Assembly (NCBI GenBank): GCA_900472175.1
Contig: UCHD01000011.1
Coordinates: 1-64,000, forward strand
Length of the DNA stretch: 64,000 bases
Reading direction: 5' to 3'
DNA from: Hyphomicrobiales bacterium
Lineage (GTDB): Bacteria > Pseudomonadota > Alphaproteobacteria > Rhizobiales > Rhizobiaceae
The translations under genes and the position numbers were made by a program. Under the pieces are notes generated by a model that saw nothing but the letters and a program-made list of their open reading frames with translations, was not told where the DNA came from and did no database searches. Below are positions 9,104-18,393 of this stretch, piece after piece (position 1 is the stretch's first letter; every line of letters starts with the position of its first letter).

Positions 9104-9499
9104 ATGACACAGACAAAATCCAGCAGTCTCCACCCTGTTTTGCGGGTCGATTTTCCGCATGCCGAACGGCTGGGCCGGGGCAAGATCGAGTTGCTCGAAC
9201 ATATTCGCGAGACCGGATCGATCTCCGCTGCGGGCCGGTCCATGGATATGTCCTACCGGCGGGCTTGGCTGTTGGTGAGTGCGCTCAACAGCATGTTTCG
9301 CCAAGAGGTCGTGGAATCGCAGCGTGGCGGAAAACAGGGCGGCGGTGCGGTTTTGACGCCTTTCGGTGACGAGCTGATCCGTCAGTTCCGCGCGATGGAG
9401 GAGAAGGCACAGGCGGCGCTGGCATCGGAACTGGCCTGGCTGCAGGACAATCTCAGCGCCAGCGCGCCGGCGGTCAGAGATCCAGAGCCACGCTCTTGA
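9104..9499 (+). CDS. ModE-like single-domain winged-helix regulator
   Basis: About 131 residues matching only the N-terminal LysR-type winged helix of ModE: a region around GKIELLEHIRETGSIS, AAGRSMDMSYRRAWLLV and GGKQGGGAVLTPFG. The C-terminal molybdate-binding Mop/TOBE pair of E. coli ModE is absent. The ATG at 9104 is preferred over 9092, because AAGG at 9087-9090 is too close to the latter. It converges on modC, with the last 26 bases overlapping. A 7-bp inverted repeat (TCGGCGC/GCGCCGA, 9057-9080) lies just upstream. Its context implies control of molybdate uptake; how it senses molybdate without the ligand domain is unclear, although ModC itself carries a Mop-type domain. Confidence 0.85.
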   Translation: MTQTKSSSLHPVLRVDFPHAERLGRGKIELLEHIRETGSISAAGRSMDMSYRRAWLLVSALNSMFRQEVVESQRGGKQGGGAVLTPFGDELIRQFRAMEEKAQAALASELAWLQDNLSASAPAVRDPEPRS

Positions 9500-10541
9500 T
9501 GATCGCGTAAACCGGCTTGCCGGGATTGAGCCCGAGCATGTCGCGGGATAGCACCGTCACACGCGAGATGATCGTCACACCATCGCAATCCAGCCGTACA
9601 TCGACCATGCCCTGCGCCAGTTCACCGATCTCGATGATTATGGCCTGCAGAATGTTGAGCGCACTCAGCCCTTCTGGCCGGCTGGTTGCCAGCATGACGT
9701 CGCGGGCGGCAATCTGCAACCGGACGTGTTTGCCAATGGGGACATTCAGCTGCGGTACGCGGATTTCGACATTTCCGGCCCTGATGACCGTGATCTGATG
9801 TTCCATGTCCGTCGTCTCGACAGTGCCGTCGATGACAGCACGGGCCTCGCGGCGGTCGATGGTTGACGATGGCTGACTGAGGATGGTTGCCGCATCGCCA
9901 GATGCGCTGATGCGGCCGTTTTCCAGGATGATGACCTTTGTCGCCAGCCGGGCGACTTCCGCCACCGAATGGCTGACATAGATAATCGGGATATCCGCCT
10001 CATCCCGCAGCCGCTCCAGATAGGGCAGGATTTCGGCCTTGCGCTCTTCGTCGAGCGCGGCCATTGGCTCATCCATCAACAAGAGGCGCGGGTTGGATAA
10101 CAGCGCCCGGCCGATGGCGATGCGCTGTTTTTCGCCGCCGGAGAGATTGGCCGGTGCGCGGTCCAGGAGGGCGCCGACACCGAGCAGATCGACGATCCGG
10201 TTGAAATCCGCACCAACATGGCTGCGGCGGGCAAACCACCGGCCGTAGCCGAGATTGCGTCGCACGCTCAGGTGCGGAAACAGCCGTGCCTCCTGAAAGA
10301 CGTAACCGAAGCGGCGCCTATGCGCGGGCACGAAAATCCGGTTGTCACCGTCGAAAAGAACGTCTCCATTGAAGGAAAGATGCCCGCCGCCCGGCCGCAT
10401 AAGACCAGAAATGATATTGATCAGCGATGTTTTGCCGGAGCCCGAGCGACCGAAGAGGGCGGTCACGCCCTTGTCTGCGGTGAAGGCAGCTTCCACGGAA
10501 AATGCGCCGAGCCGATGACGGATATCGACCTTGAGGCTCAT
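9474..10541 (-). CDS. modC: Molybdate ABC transporter ATP-binding protein ModC
   Basis: 355 residues. Walker A GRSGSGKTS is at 31-39, the signature LSGGEKQRIAIGRAL is near 133, and Walker B is LLMDEPMAALD. The C-terminal Mop/TOBE domain (about residues 290-352, LSALNILQAIIIEIGELAQG) is the ModC hallmark. ATG 10541 overlaps the end of modB (ATGA). It powers import of molybdate, and possibly tungstate, for molybdenum-cofactor enzymes. Its 3' end overlaps the converging ModE-like gene. Confidence 0.95.
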   Translation of the reverse strand: MSLKVDIRHRLGAFSVEAAFTADKGVTALFGRSGSGKTSLINIISGLMRPGGGHLSFNGDVLFDGDNRIFVPAHRRRFGYVFQEARLFPHLSVRRNLGYGRWFARRSHVGADFNRIVDLLGVGALLDRAPANLSGGEKQRIAIGRALLSNPRLLLMDEPMAALDEERKAEILPYLERLRDEADIPIIYVSHSVAEVARLATKVIILENGRISASGDAATILSQPSSTIDRREARAVIDGTVETTDMEHQITVIRAGNVEIRVPQLNVPIGKHVRLQIAARDVMLATSRPEGLSALNILQAIIIEIGELAQGMVDVRLDCDGVTIISRVTVLSRDMLGLNPGKPVYAIIKSVALDL

Positions 10542-11239
10542 GGGGCGTCCATTTTCTTTGCGGCAAGATTTGCGAGGATCTCTGACACGATCAGCGCGAC
10601 CATCGAAATGACGATGGAAATGAGGGTCAGGCGAAACGCTCCGGCATCGCCACCGGGAACCTGGGTGAAAGTATAGATCGCCGCTGACAGCGTCTGCGTT
10701 TCACCGGGAATATTGGAGACGAACGTAATTGTCGCGCCGAATTCGCCCATCGCCTTGGCAAAAGCGAGCACCATGCCTGAGATGATGCCCGGCAGCACCA
10801 GTGGCAGGGTAACGGTTAGGAACACCCAGAAGGGCCCAGCGCCCAGTGTCGATGCGGCCTGTTCCAACCGTCGGTCGACGGCTTCGATCGACAGCCGAAT
10901 GCTGCGCACCATCAGCGGGAAGGCCATCACGCCGCAGGCAAGGGCAGCGCCGGTCCAGCGGAAGGAAAAGACGATGCCGGTGTATTCGGCGAGAAATGCG
11001 CCGATCGGGCCGCGTTTGCCGAACAGAACGAGAAGGAGAAAGCCGGTAACGACCGGGGGCAGGATTAGCGGAAGATGGACGACGCCGTTGAGAATAGATT
11101 TGCCCCAGAAGCGCCCGCGCGCCAGAAGCATGGCGATAGCAATGGCGAAGGGCAGGCTGACGATCATCGCGACGAGCGAGACACGCAGGCTGAGACGGAT
11201 CGCCGTCCATTCCGCCTCGCTTAAAGTCAACCAGTCCAA
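10538..11239 (-). CDS. modB: Molybdate ABC transporter permease ModB
   Basis: 233 residues with five to six membrane segments. The ModB/CysT-type cytoplasmic loop reads EQAASTLGAGPFWVFLTVTL near residue 146. It forms the inner-membrane channel with ModC and follows modA by 88 bases in the same direction, overlapping modC by four bases. Confidence 0.94.
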   Translation of the reverse strand: MDWLTLSEAEWTAIRLSLRVSLVAMIVSLPFAIAIAMLLARGRFWGKSILNGVVHLPLILPPVVTGFLLLVLFGKRGPIGAFLAEYTGIVFSFRWTGAALACGVMAFPLMVRSIRLSIEAVDRRLEQAASTLGAGPFWVFLTVTLPLVLPGIISGMVLAFAKAMGEFGATITFVSNIPGETQTLSAAIYTFTQVPGGDAGAFRLTLISIVISMVALIVSEILANLAAKKMDAP

Positions 11240-11327
11240 ATGTGTATGCTCCGCCCCTGACGGTCAGACGATATGCGCTCCATCCATTCGCGGATAGAGC
11301 GCATTGAAGTCTTATTTCCTGTCAGTC

Positions 11328-12122
11328 TTACTTCAGCACCGTAAAACCCTGGGCCTCGAACAGTGCGGCGGCCTTGGCAGACTTGACGAAGTCGACATAG
11401 GCGGCGGCGTCCGGGTTCTTGCTGTCGGTGGTGATCGCGATCGGATAAACGATCGGCGGATGGCTGTCCTCCGGGAAGGTGCCGGCAATCGTCACGTCCT
11501 TGTCGGCTGCTGCGTCCGTCTGGTAGACGATACCGTAGGGTGCTTCACCCTTGGAGACGAGCAGAAGCGCTGCGCGGACGTTTTCAGCACCGGCGACATT
11601 CTTCTCGACCGACGACCAGATGCCGAGCTTTTCAAGTGCTGCCTTGCCGTACTTACCGGCCGGAACGGAATCCACGGCACCCATGGCGAGCTTTTCATCG
11701 CCCAGCAGAGCCTTCAAATCCAGACCCTGCTTGATATCAACCGGAGCGGCATCCTTCTTGTCGGTGACCAGTACGATGCGGTTGCCAAGCAGGCTGACAC
11801 GGGTGTCGTCCTTGATGAGCTTCTTTTCAGCGACGTAATCCATCCAGGCAAGGTCGGCGGAGATGAAGACGTCGGCCGGTGCGCCGGATTCGATCTGCTT
11901 GGCGAGCGCCGAGCTTGCCGCATAGGAAACGGTGGTTTCCTTGCCTGATTCCTTCTTCCATTCGGCATCGATGGCATCAAGCGCGTTCTTGAGGCTTGCT
12001 GCGGCAAAGACGGTGACCTTTTCGGCTGCACGTGCAGGCTGGGCAAGCACCGCGCCACCGATCCAGAGTGCGACGGCGGCAGTTCCGAGAAATTTCAGCA
12101 AGGTACGACGTTCAGTGCGCAT
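11328..12122 (-). CDS. modA: Molybdate ABC transporter periplasmic binding protein ModA
   Basis: 264 residues. The start is ATG 12122 with GGGGGA six bases upstream; another ATG four codons earlier lacks such a site. The N-terminus RRTLLKFLGTAAVALWIGG may be a Sec or Tat signal ending at ARAA. The mature protein opens with VTVFAAASLKNALDAI, the ModA start whose Ser residue contacts the oxyanion. It is first in modABC and preceded by a ModE-type palindrome. Confidence 0.95.
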   Translation of the reverse strand: MRTERRTLLKFLGTAAVALWIGGAVLAQPARAAEKVTVFAAASLKNALDAIDAEWKKESGKETTVSYAASSALAKQIESGAPADVFISADLAWMDYVAEKKLIKDDTRVSLLGNRIVLVTDKKDAAPVDIKQGLDLKALLGDEKLAMGAVDSVPAGKYGKAALEKLGIWSSVEKNVAGAENVRAALLLVSKGEAPYGIVYQTDAAADKDVTIAGTFPEDSHPPIVYPIAITTDSKNPDAAAYVDFVKSAKAAALFEAQGFTVLK

Positions 12123-12140
12123 GCGGTCCCCCATTGGTTT

Positions 12141-12164
12141 CGAGATATCTCTTTAGATATAACG
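12141..12164 (-). promoter_or_regulatory. ModE-box-like operator upstream of modA
   Basis: Two half-sites, CGAGATATC and GATATAACG, are separated by six bases; the second is the inverse of CGTTATATC, so seven of nine positions match. This resembles the known ModE box with its CGNTATAT halves. It ends 19 bases before the modA start codon, where a bound ModE-type protein would block transcription when molybdate is abundant. Confidence 0.65.
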
Positions 12165-12309
12165 GTATAATCCGATTGGCCAGCGTTATGTTTGTCAAAA
12201 TATATTGAAACTCATTCACACCAGCCTGCAGCGCGCGGCTTGCCATCGATGCAGCGGAAGTTACATTCGGCAATACAAGGTTGACCGGAATGAACAGGGC
12301 AGGGACGCG

Positions 12310-13011
12310 ATGGAATCGAGTGTGAAGATCGAGGAAAGCTGGAAGGCAGCTTTGAGCTCGGAATTCTCCAGCCCTTATATGGCCAACCTGAAGACATTTC
12401 TGCTGGAGGAGAAAAATAACGGTAAGCAGATTTTTCCGAAGGGGCCGGAGTATTTTCGCGCGCTGGATCTGACGCCGCTCGATAAGGTGCGCGTCGTCAT
12501 TCTCGGGCAGGACCCCTATCATGGCGAGGGGCAGGCGCATGGGCTGTCGTTCAGCGTCAAGCCGGGCGTGCGCTCGCCGCCGTCACTGGTGAACATCTAC
12601 AAGGAACTGCAAAGCGATCTGGGTATCCCGCCGGCCCGCCACGGTTTTCTGGAAAGCTGGGCGCGGCAGGGTGTGTTGCTGCTCAACAGCGTGCTGACGG
12701 TCGAGCGGGCGATGGCGGCATCGCATCAGGGCAAAGGCTGGGAGAAGTTTACCGACGCGATCATCCGTGCCGTCAACGATCAGGAGCACCCCGTGGTCTT
12801 CATCCTCTGGGGATCCTATGCGCAGAAAAAGGCTGCCTTCGTCGATCAGTCGCGCCATCTGGTGATCCGCTCGACGCACCCGTCGCCGCTTTCGGCCCAT
12901 AATGGCTTTTTCGGCACCAAACCTTTTTCCAGGGCCAATGATTTTCTGGTCTCGAAAGGCCGCGAGCCGATCGAGTGGGCCCTGCCCGCAAATCCGGACA
13001 TTCCGGCTTAG
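12310..13011 (+). CDS. ung: Uracil-DNA glycosylase (family 1)
   Basis: 233 residues. The catalytic motif GQDPYHG (Asp68) and the DNA-intercalating motif [11 protein letters not shown] (His190) are intact. It removes uracil from DNA to start base-excision repair. The frame is open 35 codons upstream, but the ATG at 12310 gives the usual N-terminal length. It is divergent from modA and overlaps the converging EamA gene by four bases at the stop codons. Confidence 0.95.
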   Translation: MESSVKIEESWKAALSSEFSSPYMANLKTFLLEEKNNGKQIFPKGPEYFRALDLTPLDKVRVVILGQDPYHGEGQAHGLSFSVKPGVRSPPSLVNIYKELQSDLGIPPARHGFLESWARQGVLLLNSVLTVERAMAASHQGKGWEKFTDAIIRAVNDQEHPVVFILWGSYAQKKAAFVDQSRHLVIRSTHPSPLSAHNGFFGTKPFSRANDFLVSKGREPIEWALPANPDIPA

Positions 13012-13928
13012 GTCAGTGTCTGGGAGGAGGGCGGTTCGGGGTTCTTGGCATTGCGCCGGGCAACGATGCTTTCGCGCCAGACGGTGAAAATGCCGGCGCA
13101 GACGACGATCACCGACCCGAGGATCATGTTGAGGTTCAGCGTTTCGCCGAAGATGGAAACACCGATGATCGAGGCGAAAACCAGCTGCAGATAGGTTAGC
13201 GGTTGGACCTCGGACGCGTCGAGCAACTCATAGGCCTTGATCAGGAAGAAATGGCTGGTCGTTCCGGTGATGCACAAGAGCAGCATCCAGGCCCAGTCCT
13301 GCGGCGCAAGTGCCGTCCAGTAGAATGGTCCGATCAGCGTGATCGCAACGGCACCGGCGATGCCGGTATAGAAGAAGCTGGTGATCGAGCTATCGTCGCG
13401 GCTGACCAGCCGGGTCGAAATCACATAGATCGCAAAGATCAGCGCCGATGAGATCGGGATCAGGAAGTTGATGTCGAAGCTGCTGTCGTCCGGTTTCAGG
13501 ATCAGCAGAACGCCAAGCAGCCCGACGATGATTGCCGTCCAGCGTCGCCAGCCGACGCGCTCCCCCAGGAGCGGCATGGAGAGCAATGCCACGAAAAGCG
13601 GCCCGGACGAAAAGATCGCTTGCGAATGGGCAAGGCCGACCCGCGAGAAAGAGATGATGACGATGACGATCTGTCCGACGAGCAGGATGCCGCGCAGGAT
13701 CTGCAGCACCGGGCGTTTTGTCCTTGCCGTGACCGCAATGCCGCCACGCGAACGGGCGGCCAGCGCGATCGCAAACGCGGCAAAGGCCCAATAACGGATC
13801 ATGGTGATGAAAACGGGCGGGTAAAGGCTGCCCAAATGCTTGGAAATCGCATCCTGTATCGAGAAGATAACAAGGGCAAGCAGGACGAAAATATAGCCGG
13901 TGCGCTTCGAGGTCATGCCAACGGTCAT
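13008..13928 (-). CDS. EamA/DMT-family membrane permease
   Basis: 306 residues with about ten membrane segments in two EamA repeats (first beginning [17 protein letters not shown], second around [16 protein letters not shown]). Such proteins export metabolites or amino-acid-like compounds across the inner membrane; the substrate is unknown. A second ATG lies four codons in (13916). It is not in an obvious operon. Confidence 0.88.
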   Translation of the reverse strand: MTVGMTSKRTGYIFVLLALVIFSIQDAISKHLGSLYPPVFITMIRYWAFAAFAIALAARSRGGIAVTARTKRPVLQILRGILLVGQIVIVIISFSRVGLAHSQAIFSSGPLFVALLSMPLLGERVGWRRWTAIIVGLLGVLLILKPDDSSFDINFLIPISSALIFAIYVISTRLVSRDDSSITSFFYTGIAGAVAITLIGPFYWTALAPQDWAWMLLLCITGTTSHFFLIKAYELLDASEVQPLTYLQLVFASIIGVSIFGETLNLNMILGSVIVVCAGIFTVWRESIVARRNAKNPEPPSSQTLT

Positions 13929-14001
13929 ACACCGGCGGTGCCGGAAGCAGCCACGCGATTTTCGCGGTGCAGCAATGTTTGTTTGAAACCGGCGTTTTCC
14001 G

Positions 14002-14034
14002 GCAACACGGCGATGGTCCCCACCGCCGTGTTGC
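14002..14034 (-). terminator. Strong hairpin downstream of the type I secretion genes
   Basis: GCAACACGGCG (14002-14012) pairs with CGCCGTGTTGC (14024-14034), an 11-bp stem. It lies 9 bases past the HlyD-family stop in the leftward direction. The T-tract (TTTT) is on the rightward side, so the hairpin may stop leftward transcripts only weakly or protect their 3' ends. Confidence 0.5.
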
Positions 14035-14043
14035 TTTTCTGGC

Positions 14044-15363
14044 TCAATCTTCGCGGAACGTATGCTGAATCTGCTCGGTCAGCGGTTTCGCGAGATAGGA
14101 AATCACCGTGCGATCGGCGATCTTGATGAAGACTTCGGCGGGCATGCCGGGGTAAAGGGTCAGACCCTTCAGGCCCTTCAGGCTCTCAGCCTTCGGCTTG
14201 ATGCGCAGCGGATAGTAGGTCATGCCAGTACGCTGGTCGGTCACGAGGTCCGGCGCAACTGTGACAACCTCCGCCTCGACGATCGGCGTGGTACGCTGAT
14301 TGAAGGCACTGAACCGAACCTCAACCGACTGGCCGACGCGAATCTGGTCGATATCATGCGTGGCGATCTTGGCCTCGACCGTCAGGCCATCGGATCCCGG
14401 AACGACAAGCATCAAGACTTCGCCGGGGTTGATGACGCCGTTTACGCTGTGGACTGCCAACTGATAAATCCGGCCGTCCAGCGGCGCGCGGATATCAATA
14501 CGCTTCAGCTGGTCCATGGCGGCGACGCGGCGATCCTCGTATTCGGCGATCTTGCCTTCGACATCCGTCAGTTCCGTGGCATTTTCGGTACGGCGGTCTT
14601 CGTCGAGCTGCAGGATCTGCAGGTCGATCTCACTCGATTTTCCGGCAGCCTGGGCGCGCGATGCAATGCGGGCACCGCGGTCACCCTCAAGCTGGGCGCG
14701 GTCGCGCTTCAGTTCGGTCAGGCGCTGCATGGAAACGAGGCCTTTGCCGTAGAGCTTGTCCAACCCTGCCAATTCTTCGCCAATCAGCTTAAGCGCATCT
14801 TCGATGCCTGTCAGTTGTACCGTCAGACCTTTGGTTTCGTCGACAAGCTGGCTCTTACGCGATGCGAGCTGGCTTTTCATGCCGACGAGTGCATTCTTGC
14901 GGCTGATGAACAGCTTGCGTTCGCTCTGCTCCAGAACTTCGCCGGGCGTACTGGTGCCTGATATCAGTTGGCTCAGGTCTTCCGGGATGGTGAAGTCCTC
15001 TGATCCGAGCTGCTCCGCCAGCAAGCGGGCGCGGCGTGCATAAAGCTGTGCCAGCGTGTTTTGCACGATCGAAAGGTTGGCACGTACCGTCGTGCCGTCG
15101 AGCTTGATCAGGATCTGGCCAGCCTTGACGGCATCGCCTTCCTTGACCAGCACGTCTTCAACGATGCCGCCGGTCAGGTGCTGGATCTTCTTGACGTTGT
15201 TCTCGACCACGACGGTGCCGCTCGCGACGATCGCGCTCGACAGTTCGGTTGTCATTGCCCAGCCTCCGACGCCGAAGACGAGTGCTATGCCGAGGGCCGT
15301 TACGGCGGTGATATGGCGGCCGAGTGAACGGTGCGAGCTTACTGGTTTTGCTGTATTGATCAC
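14044..15363 (-). CDS. Type I secretion membrane-fusion protein (HlyD/PrtE family, PrsE-like)
   Basis: 439 residues. There is one N-terminal membrane anchor (TAVTALGIALVFGVGGWAM), a lipoyl/barrel-sandwich part split around a long coiled coil (about residues 110-290), and the C-terminal HlyD signature region ending near TLYPGMPAEVFIKIADRT. It bridges the inner-membrane ABC exporter and a TolC-type outer-membrane channel. Its start overlaps the stop of the ABC gene (ATGA). The pair resembles rhizobial PrsDE, which exports glycanases and RTX proteins. No cargo gene is in the window. Confidence 0.92.
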   Translation of the reverse strand: MINTAKPVSSHRSLGRHITAVTALGIALVFGVGGWAMTTELSSAIVASGTVVVENNVKKIQHLTGGIVEDVLVKEGDAVKAGQILIKLDGTTVRANLSIVQNTLAQLYARRARLLAEQLGSEDFTIPEDLSQLISGTSTPGEVLEQSERKLFISRKNALVGMKSQLASRKSQLVDETKGLTVQLTGIEDALKLIGEELAGLDKLYGKGLVSMQRLTELKRDRAQLEGDRGARIASRAQAAGKSSEIDLQILQLDEDRRTENATELTDVEGKIAEYEDRRVAAMDQLKRIDIRAPLDGRIYQLAVHSVNGVINPGEVLMLVVPGSDGLTVEAKIATHDIDQIRVGQSVEVRFSAFNQRTTPIVEAEVVTVAPDLVTDQRTGMTYYPLRIKPKAESLKGLKGLTLYPGMPAEVFIKIADRTVISYLAKPLTEQIQHTFRED

Positions 15364-17129
15364 GATGCGGACTCCTGCCCTTCACCCACGATTTTCAGCG
15401 GTGCGTGACTTGCAATTTGCCGCTGGCGGTTTTCCTTGCGCAGGATCTGCCCAAGCACCTCGTCCTTCGGGCCAAAGGCCTGCATCCGCCCCTCGTTCAT
15501 CATCAGGACCATGTTGGTGGCGGCCAGCGCACTCGGCCTGTGGGCAACGACGACGACGATACCGCCGCGGGCCCGCACGCTCATGATCGCTTCGCTGAGC
15601 GCCTGCTCACCCTCGGCATCCAGATTGGAGTTGGGTTCGTCAAGGACGATGAGGAATGGCTCTCCATACAAGGCACGGGCAAGCGCAACGCGTTGGCGCT
15701 GCCCGGCGGACAGGGCCGTGCCGCCTTCGCCAATTTCGGTCTCGTAGCCGTTGGGCAGTTTGAGAATGAGGTCATGCACGCGGGCGGCCTTCGCGGCGGA
15801 CACGATGGCGTCCGGCGACGGATTTTCGCTCAGGCGGGCAATGTTCTGCGCCACCGTTCCGGCGAAAAGTTCGACATCCTGCGGCAGATACCCGATGTAC
15901 TGGCCGAGCCTGTCGGTATCCCATTGATCGAGCGCTGCACCGTCAAGGCGCACCGAGCCACGAAAAGCGGGCCAGATGCCGATCAGGGTACGCGCAAGCG
16001 AGGACTTGCCGGAGGCGCTGGGGCCGATGACGCCAAGCGCAGTACCGGCCTCGACGGTGAATTTCACGTCTGCAAAGGTGAGGCGCTGTGCGCCCGGAGG
16101 ACCGCCTGCAAGGCCCTCTGCGCTCAATTGCTGCTTCGGTGCCGGCAGCTCCAGCGGAGCCTCCTGTTCCGGCAGTGCTTTGAACAGATCCGTCAGTCGT
16201 TGCCAGCTCTGGCGGCAGGACACGTAGCCCCGCCAGTTGCCGATCGCCAGTTCCACCGGTGCCAACGCCCGCGCGGTGAGGATCGAACCGGCGATGATGA
16301 TGCCCGGCGATGCCATGTTCTCGATGACCAGAACCGCACCGGTGGCGAGTACTGCGGATTGCAGCGCCATGCGGAACACCTTCGACAGGGCGCCGTATCC
16401 GTTGCCGACGTCCGATGTTTCGCGGTTATGCTCCCGGTAGGTGTTGTTTTGGTTTTCCCAAAGCTGCGACATCCGCCCCATCATGCCCATGGCCTGCATG
16501 ACTTCGGCATTGCGCTGCGAAGCCTGGGCAAAGGCATTGCGCTGACTTCCGGCTTCCGATGCTTTTTTCGACGGTCCCTGCGTGCCACGATTGGTCAGGA
16601 ACGTCAGGGCAATGAGAATGATCGAACCGACGATTGCGACGATGCCGATCAGCGGATGGAACAGAAAGCAGATGCCGATATAGAACGGCAGCCAGGGCAA
16701 GTCGAAGAAGGCGGCGGGGCCGGTGCCGGACAGGAAGGAACGAACCTGATCGAAGTCGCGCAGAGCCTGCAGGCCGTCGCCCTGGGTGCGCAGTTTCAAG
16801 GGCGCCTGAACCACGGCGCGATAGATCCGCGCGCTCATGGCTTCGTCGAGAGCGCCTGCAATCCGCACAAGCATGCGGCCACGCACCATTTCGAAGGCGC
16901 CCTGGAAGGCATAGAGCAGTAGTGCGAGCAGGCAGAGCGCGATCAGCGTGGGGATGCTCCGGCTCGGCAGGACGCGGTCATACACTTCAAGCATGAAGAA
17001 CGAACCGGTCAGATAGAGAATGTTGACAAGCGCGCTGGCGATAAAGATGCCGATGAAGCCTGCCTTGCAGTTCCACAAAGCTTCGGCAGGATCGGATGCA
17101 CTGACTTTGGTCTTCAATGGATTCATCAC
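15360..17129 (-). CDS. Type I secretion ABC permease/ATPase (PrtD family, PrsD-like)
   Basis: 589 residues. Membrane segments lie at about 25-75 and 150-190 and again near 255-290. The ATPase half has Walker A GPSASGKSS, signature LSAGQRQRVALARALYG and Walker B FLIVLDEPNSNLD. It drives one-step export of C-terminal-signal proteins. The start is the first ATG of a Met-Met pair at 17129. The HlyD partner overlaps its end. A second outer-membrane partner is not adjacent; the NodT-type protein at 33363 belongs to a different subgroup. Confidence 0.93.
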   Translation of the reverse strand: MMNPLKTKVSASDPAEALWNCKAGFIGIFIASALVNILYLTGSFFMLEVYDRVLPSRSIPTLIALCLLALLLYAFQGAFEMVRGRMLVRIAGALDEAMSARIYRAVVQAPLKLRTQGDGLQALRDFDQVRSFLSGTGPAAFFDLPWLPFYIGICFLFHPLIGIVAIVGSIILIALTFLTNRGTQGPSKKASEAGSQRNAFAQASQRNAEVMQAMGMMGRMSQLWENQNNTYREHNRETSDVGNGYGALSKVFRMALQSAVLATGAVLVIENMASPGIIIAGSILTARALAPVELAIGNWRGYVSCRQSWQRLTDLFKALPEQEAPLELPAPKQQLSAEGLAGGPPGAQRLTFADVKFTVEAGTALGVIGPSASGKSSLARTLIGIWPAFRGSVRLDGAALDQWDTDRLGQYIGYLPQDVELFAGTVAQNIARLSENPSPDAIVSAAKAARVHDLILKLPNGYETEIGEGGTALSAGQRQRVALARALYGEPFLIVLDEPNSNLDAEGEQALSEAIMSVRARGGIVVVVAHRPSALAATNMVLMMNEGRMQAFGPKDEVLGQILRKENRQRQIASHAPLKIVGEGQESAS

Positions 17130-17480
17130 TATTGAGGTCCTCGCGAGACGTTCGCCGTCTCAAATGGTGTGCACTGCGTGCCACAATTTCTCTAGGCCGC
17201 ATCCCTGACGTTTTGCTGCCTGGAGAACATGCGAACTGCAACGGCGGATAGCATCGCCGGTTGCGGGATTTGCGCGTCTATGTAAATGATTTATCGCTAA
17301 TGTAAACGGATTTATCGGTTTTATAGTGAAACTATTGGACCATCACCGTGACGGTTGTAATGTTTCGGGAAAGTATTTGTTGTGTTTTACCAGTTGCTTA
17401 GACTCGATGCAGCACGCCTTTGTCTTGCGCTTCCTTAGCCAATCAGCCAAATACCCCGATATGTTGAAAAGGGTTGCTCA
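17130..17480. promoter_or_regulatory. Divergent promoter region between the secretion genes and cobF, with a direct repeat
   Basis: No gene is seen in these 351 bases. At 17280-17318 two near-identical AT-rich units stand in tandem, ATGTAAATGATTTATCG and ATGTAAACGGATTTATCG, with three bases between. Such spacing suggests a regulator binding two sites on one DNA face. The cobF ribosome-binding site AAAAGGG is at 17467-17473. No cobalamin riboswitch was recognised here. Confidence 0.5.
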
Positions 17481-18251
17481 ATGAGAAACGTTCTGGTCGT
17501 CGGGATTGGTGCCGGAAACCCTGAACATATGACGGTTCAGGCGATCAATGCGCTCAACAAAGCCGATATTCTGTTCATTCCGACCAAGGGCGATGCGAAG
17601 GTGCAGCTCGCCGATGTCCGCCGCGATATCGTGTCCCGATATGTCACCAATCCGCACAGCCGGGTGGTGGAATTCGAGGTTCCAGTGCGCCAAGTGGCGG
17701 ATCGATCGTATCATCGCAGTGTCGACGACTGGCATGCCGCGATCGCGACGGCTTACGAACGTTTGCTGATCGAGGAACTGGCCGAAGGTCAGACCGGCGC
17801 CTTCCTCGTCTGGGGCGATCCAATGCTCTATGACAGCACGCTGCGTATTATTGACCGGGTTCGGGCGCTGCAGACGGTTGCATTCGATTATGCGGTCATT
17901 CCCGGTATTACCAGCATTCAGGCGCTTGCCGCCAGCCACAGGATACCGCTCAATCTTGTCGGCAAGCCGGTCGAAATCACCACCGGCCGACGCCTAGCCG
18001 AGAGCTTTCCGCACAAGAGCGAGACGGCCGTCGTCATGCTCGACGGCGAGCAGGCCTTCATGAAGATCGACGATCCGGAAGCACGGATTTTTTGGGGTGC
18101 CTATCTGGGCACGGAACAGGAGATCATCATTTCCGGCCGGCTCGCCCATGTAAGGGACGATATCCTGACAACCAGAGCGGCGGCGCGGGCGCAGCACGGC
18201 TGGATCATGGATATCTATCTGCTGCAGAAGGGCGAGGATTTCGAGGAGTAA
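17481..18251 (+). CDS. cobF: Precorrin-6A synthase (deacetylating) CobF
   Basis: 256 residues of the SAM-dependent tetrapyrrole methylase family. The N-terminal glycine loop is VVGIGAGNPEHMTVQA and the second family motif is FLVWGDPMLYDST. In the aerobic pathway CobF methylates C-1 of precorrin-5 and releases the extruded acetyl group, giving precorrin-6A. The start is ATG 17481 with AAAAGGG seven bases upstream. It opens the rightward cob series; a gap of about 140 bases separates it from cobG. Confidence 0.95.
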   Translation: MRNVLVVGIGAGNPEHMTVQAINALNKADILFIPTKGDAKVQLADVRRDIVSRYVTNPHSRVVEFEVPVRQVADRSYHRSVDDWHAAIATAYERLLIEELAEGQTGAFLVWGDPMLYDSTLRIIDRVRALQTVAFDYAVIPGITSIQALAASHRIPLNLVGKPVEITTGRRLAESFPHKSETAVVMLDGEQAFMKIDDPEARIFWGAYLGTEQEIIISGRLAHVRDDILTTRAAARAQHGWIMDIYLLQKGEDFEE

Positions 18252-18393
18252 CGGCGAAGGCGGCGCTTCACTTTGACCTGTAACACGGCATGGCGGCCGC
18301 TTTGCCGGTGTTGTAGAGTGCCGTACCGGCGGGCTACCATAGACCGCACTTTGGACCACGCTTTTGAAGACTGGAAATGGCCAGCTGCCTGTC

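Noticed and set aside
15405..16922. A 505-codon plus-strand frame across the secretion ABC gene
   Set aside because: It lies antisense to a gene with intact Walker and signature motifs; composition is rich in Gly, Arg and His as in shadow frames.
17130..17480. Cobalamin riboswitch before cobF
   Set aside because: No B12-box-like sequence or characteristic stem arrangement could be found; only a tandem AT-rich repeat and a ribosome-binding site.
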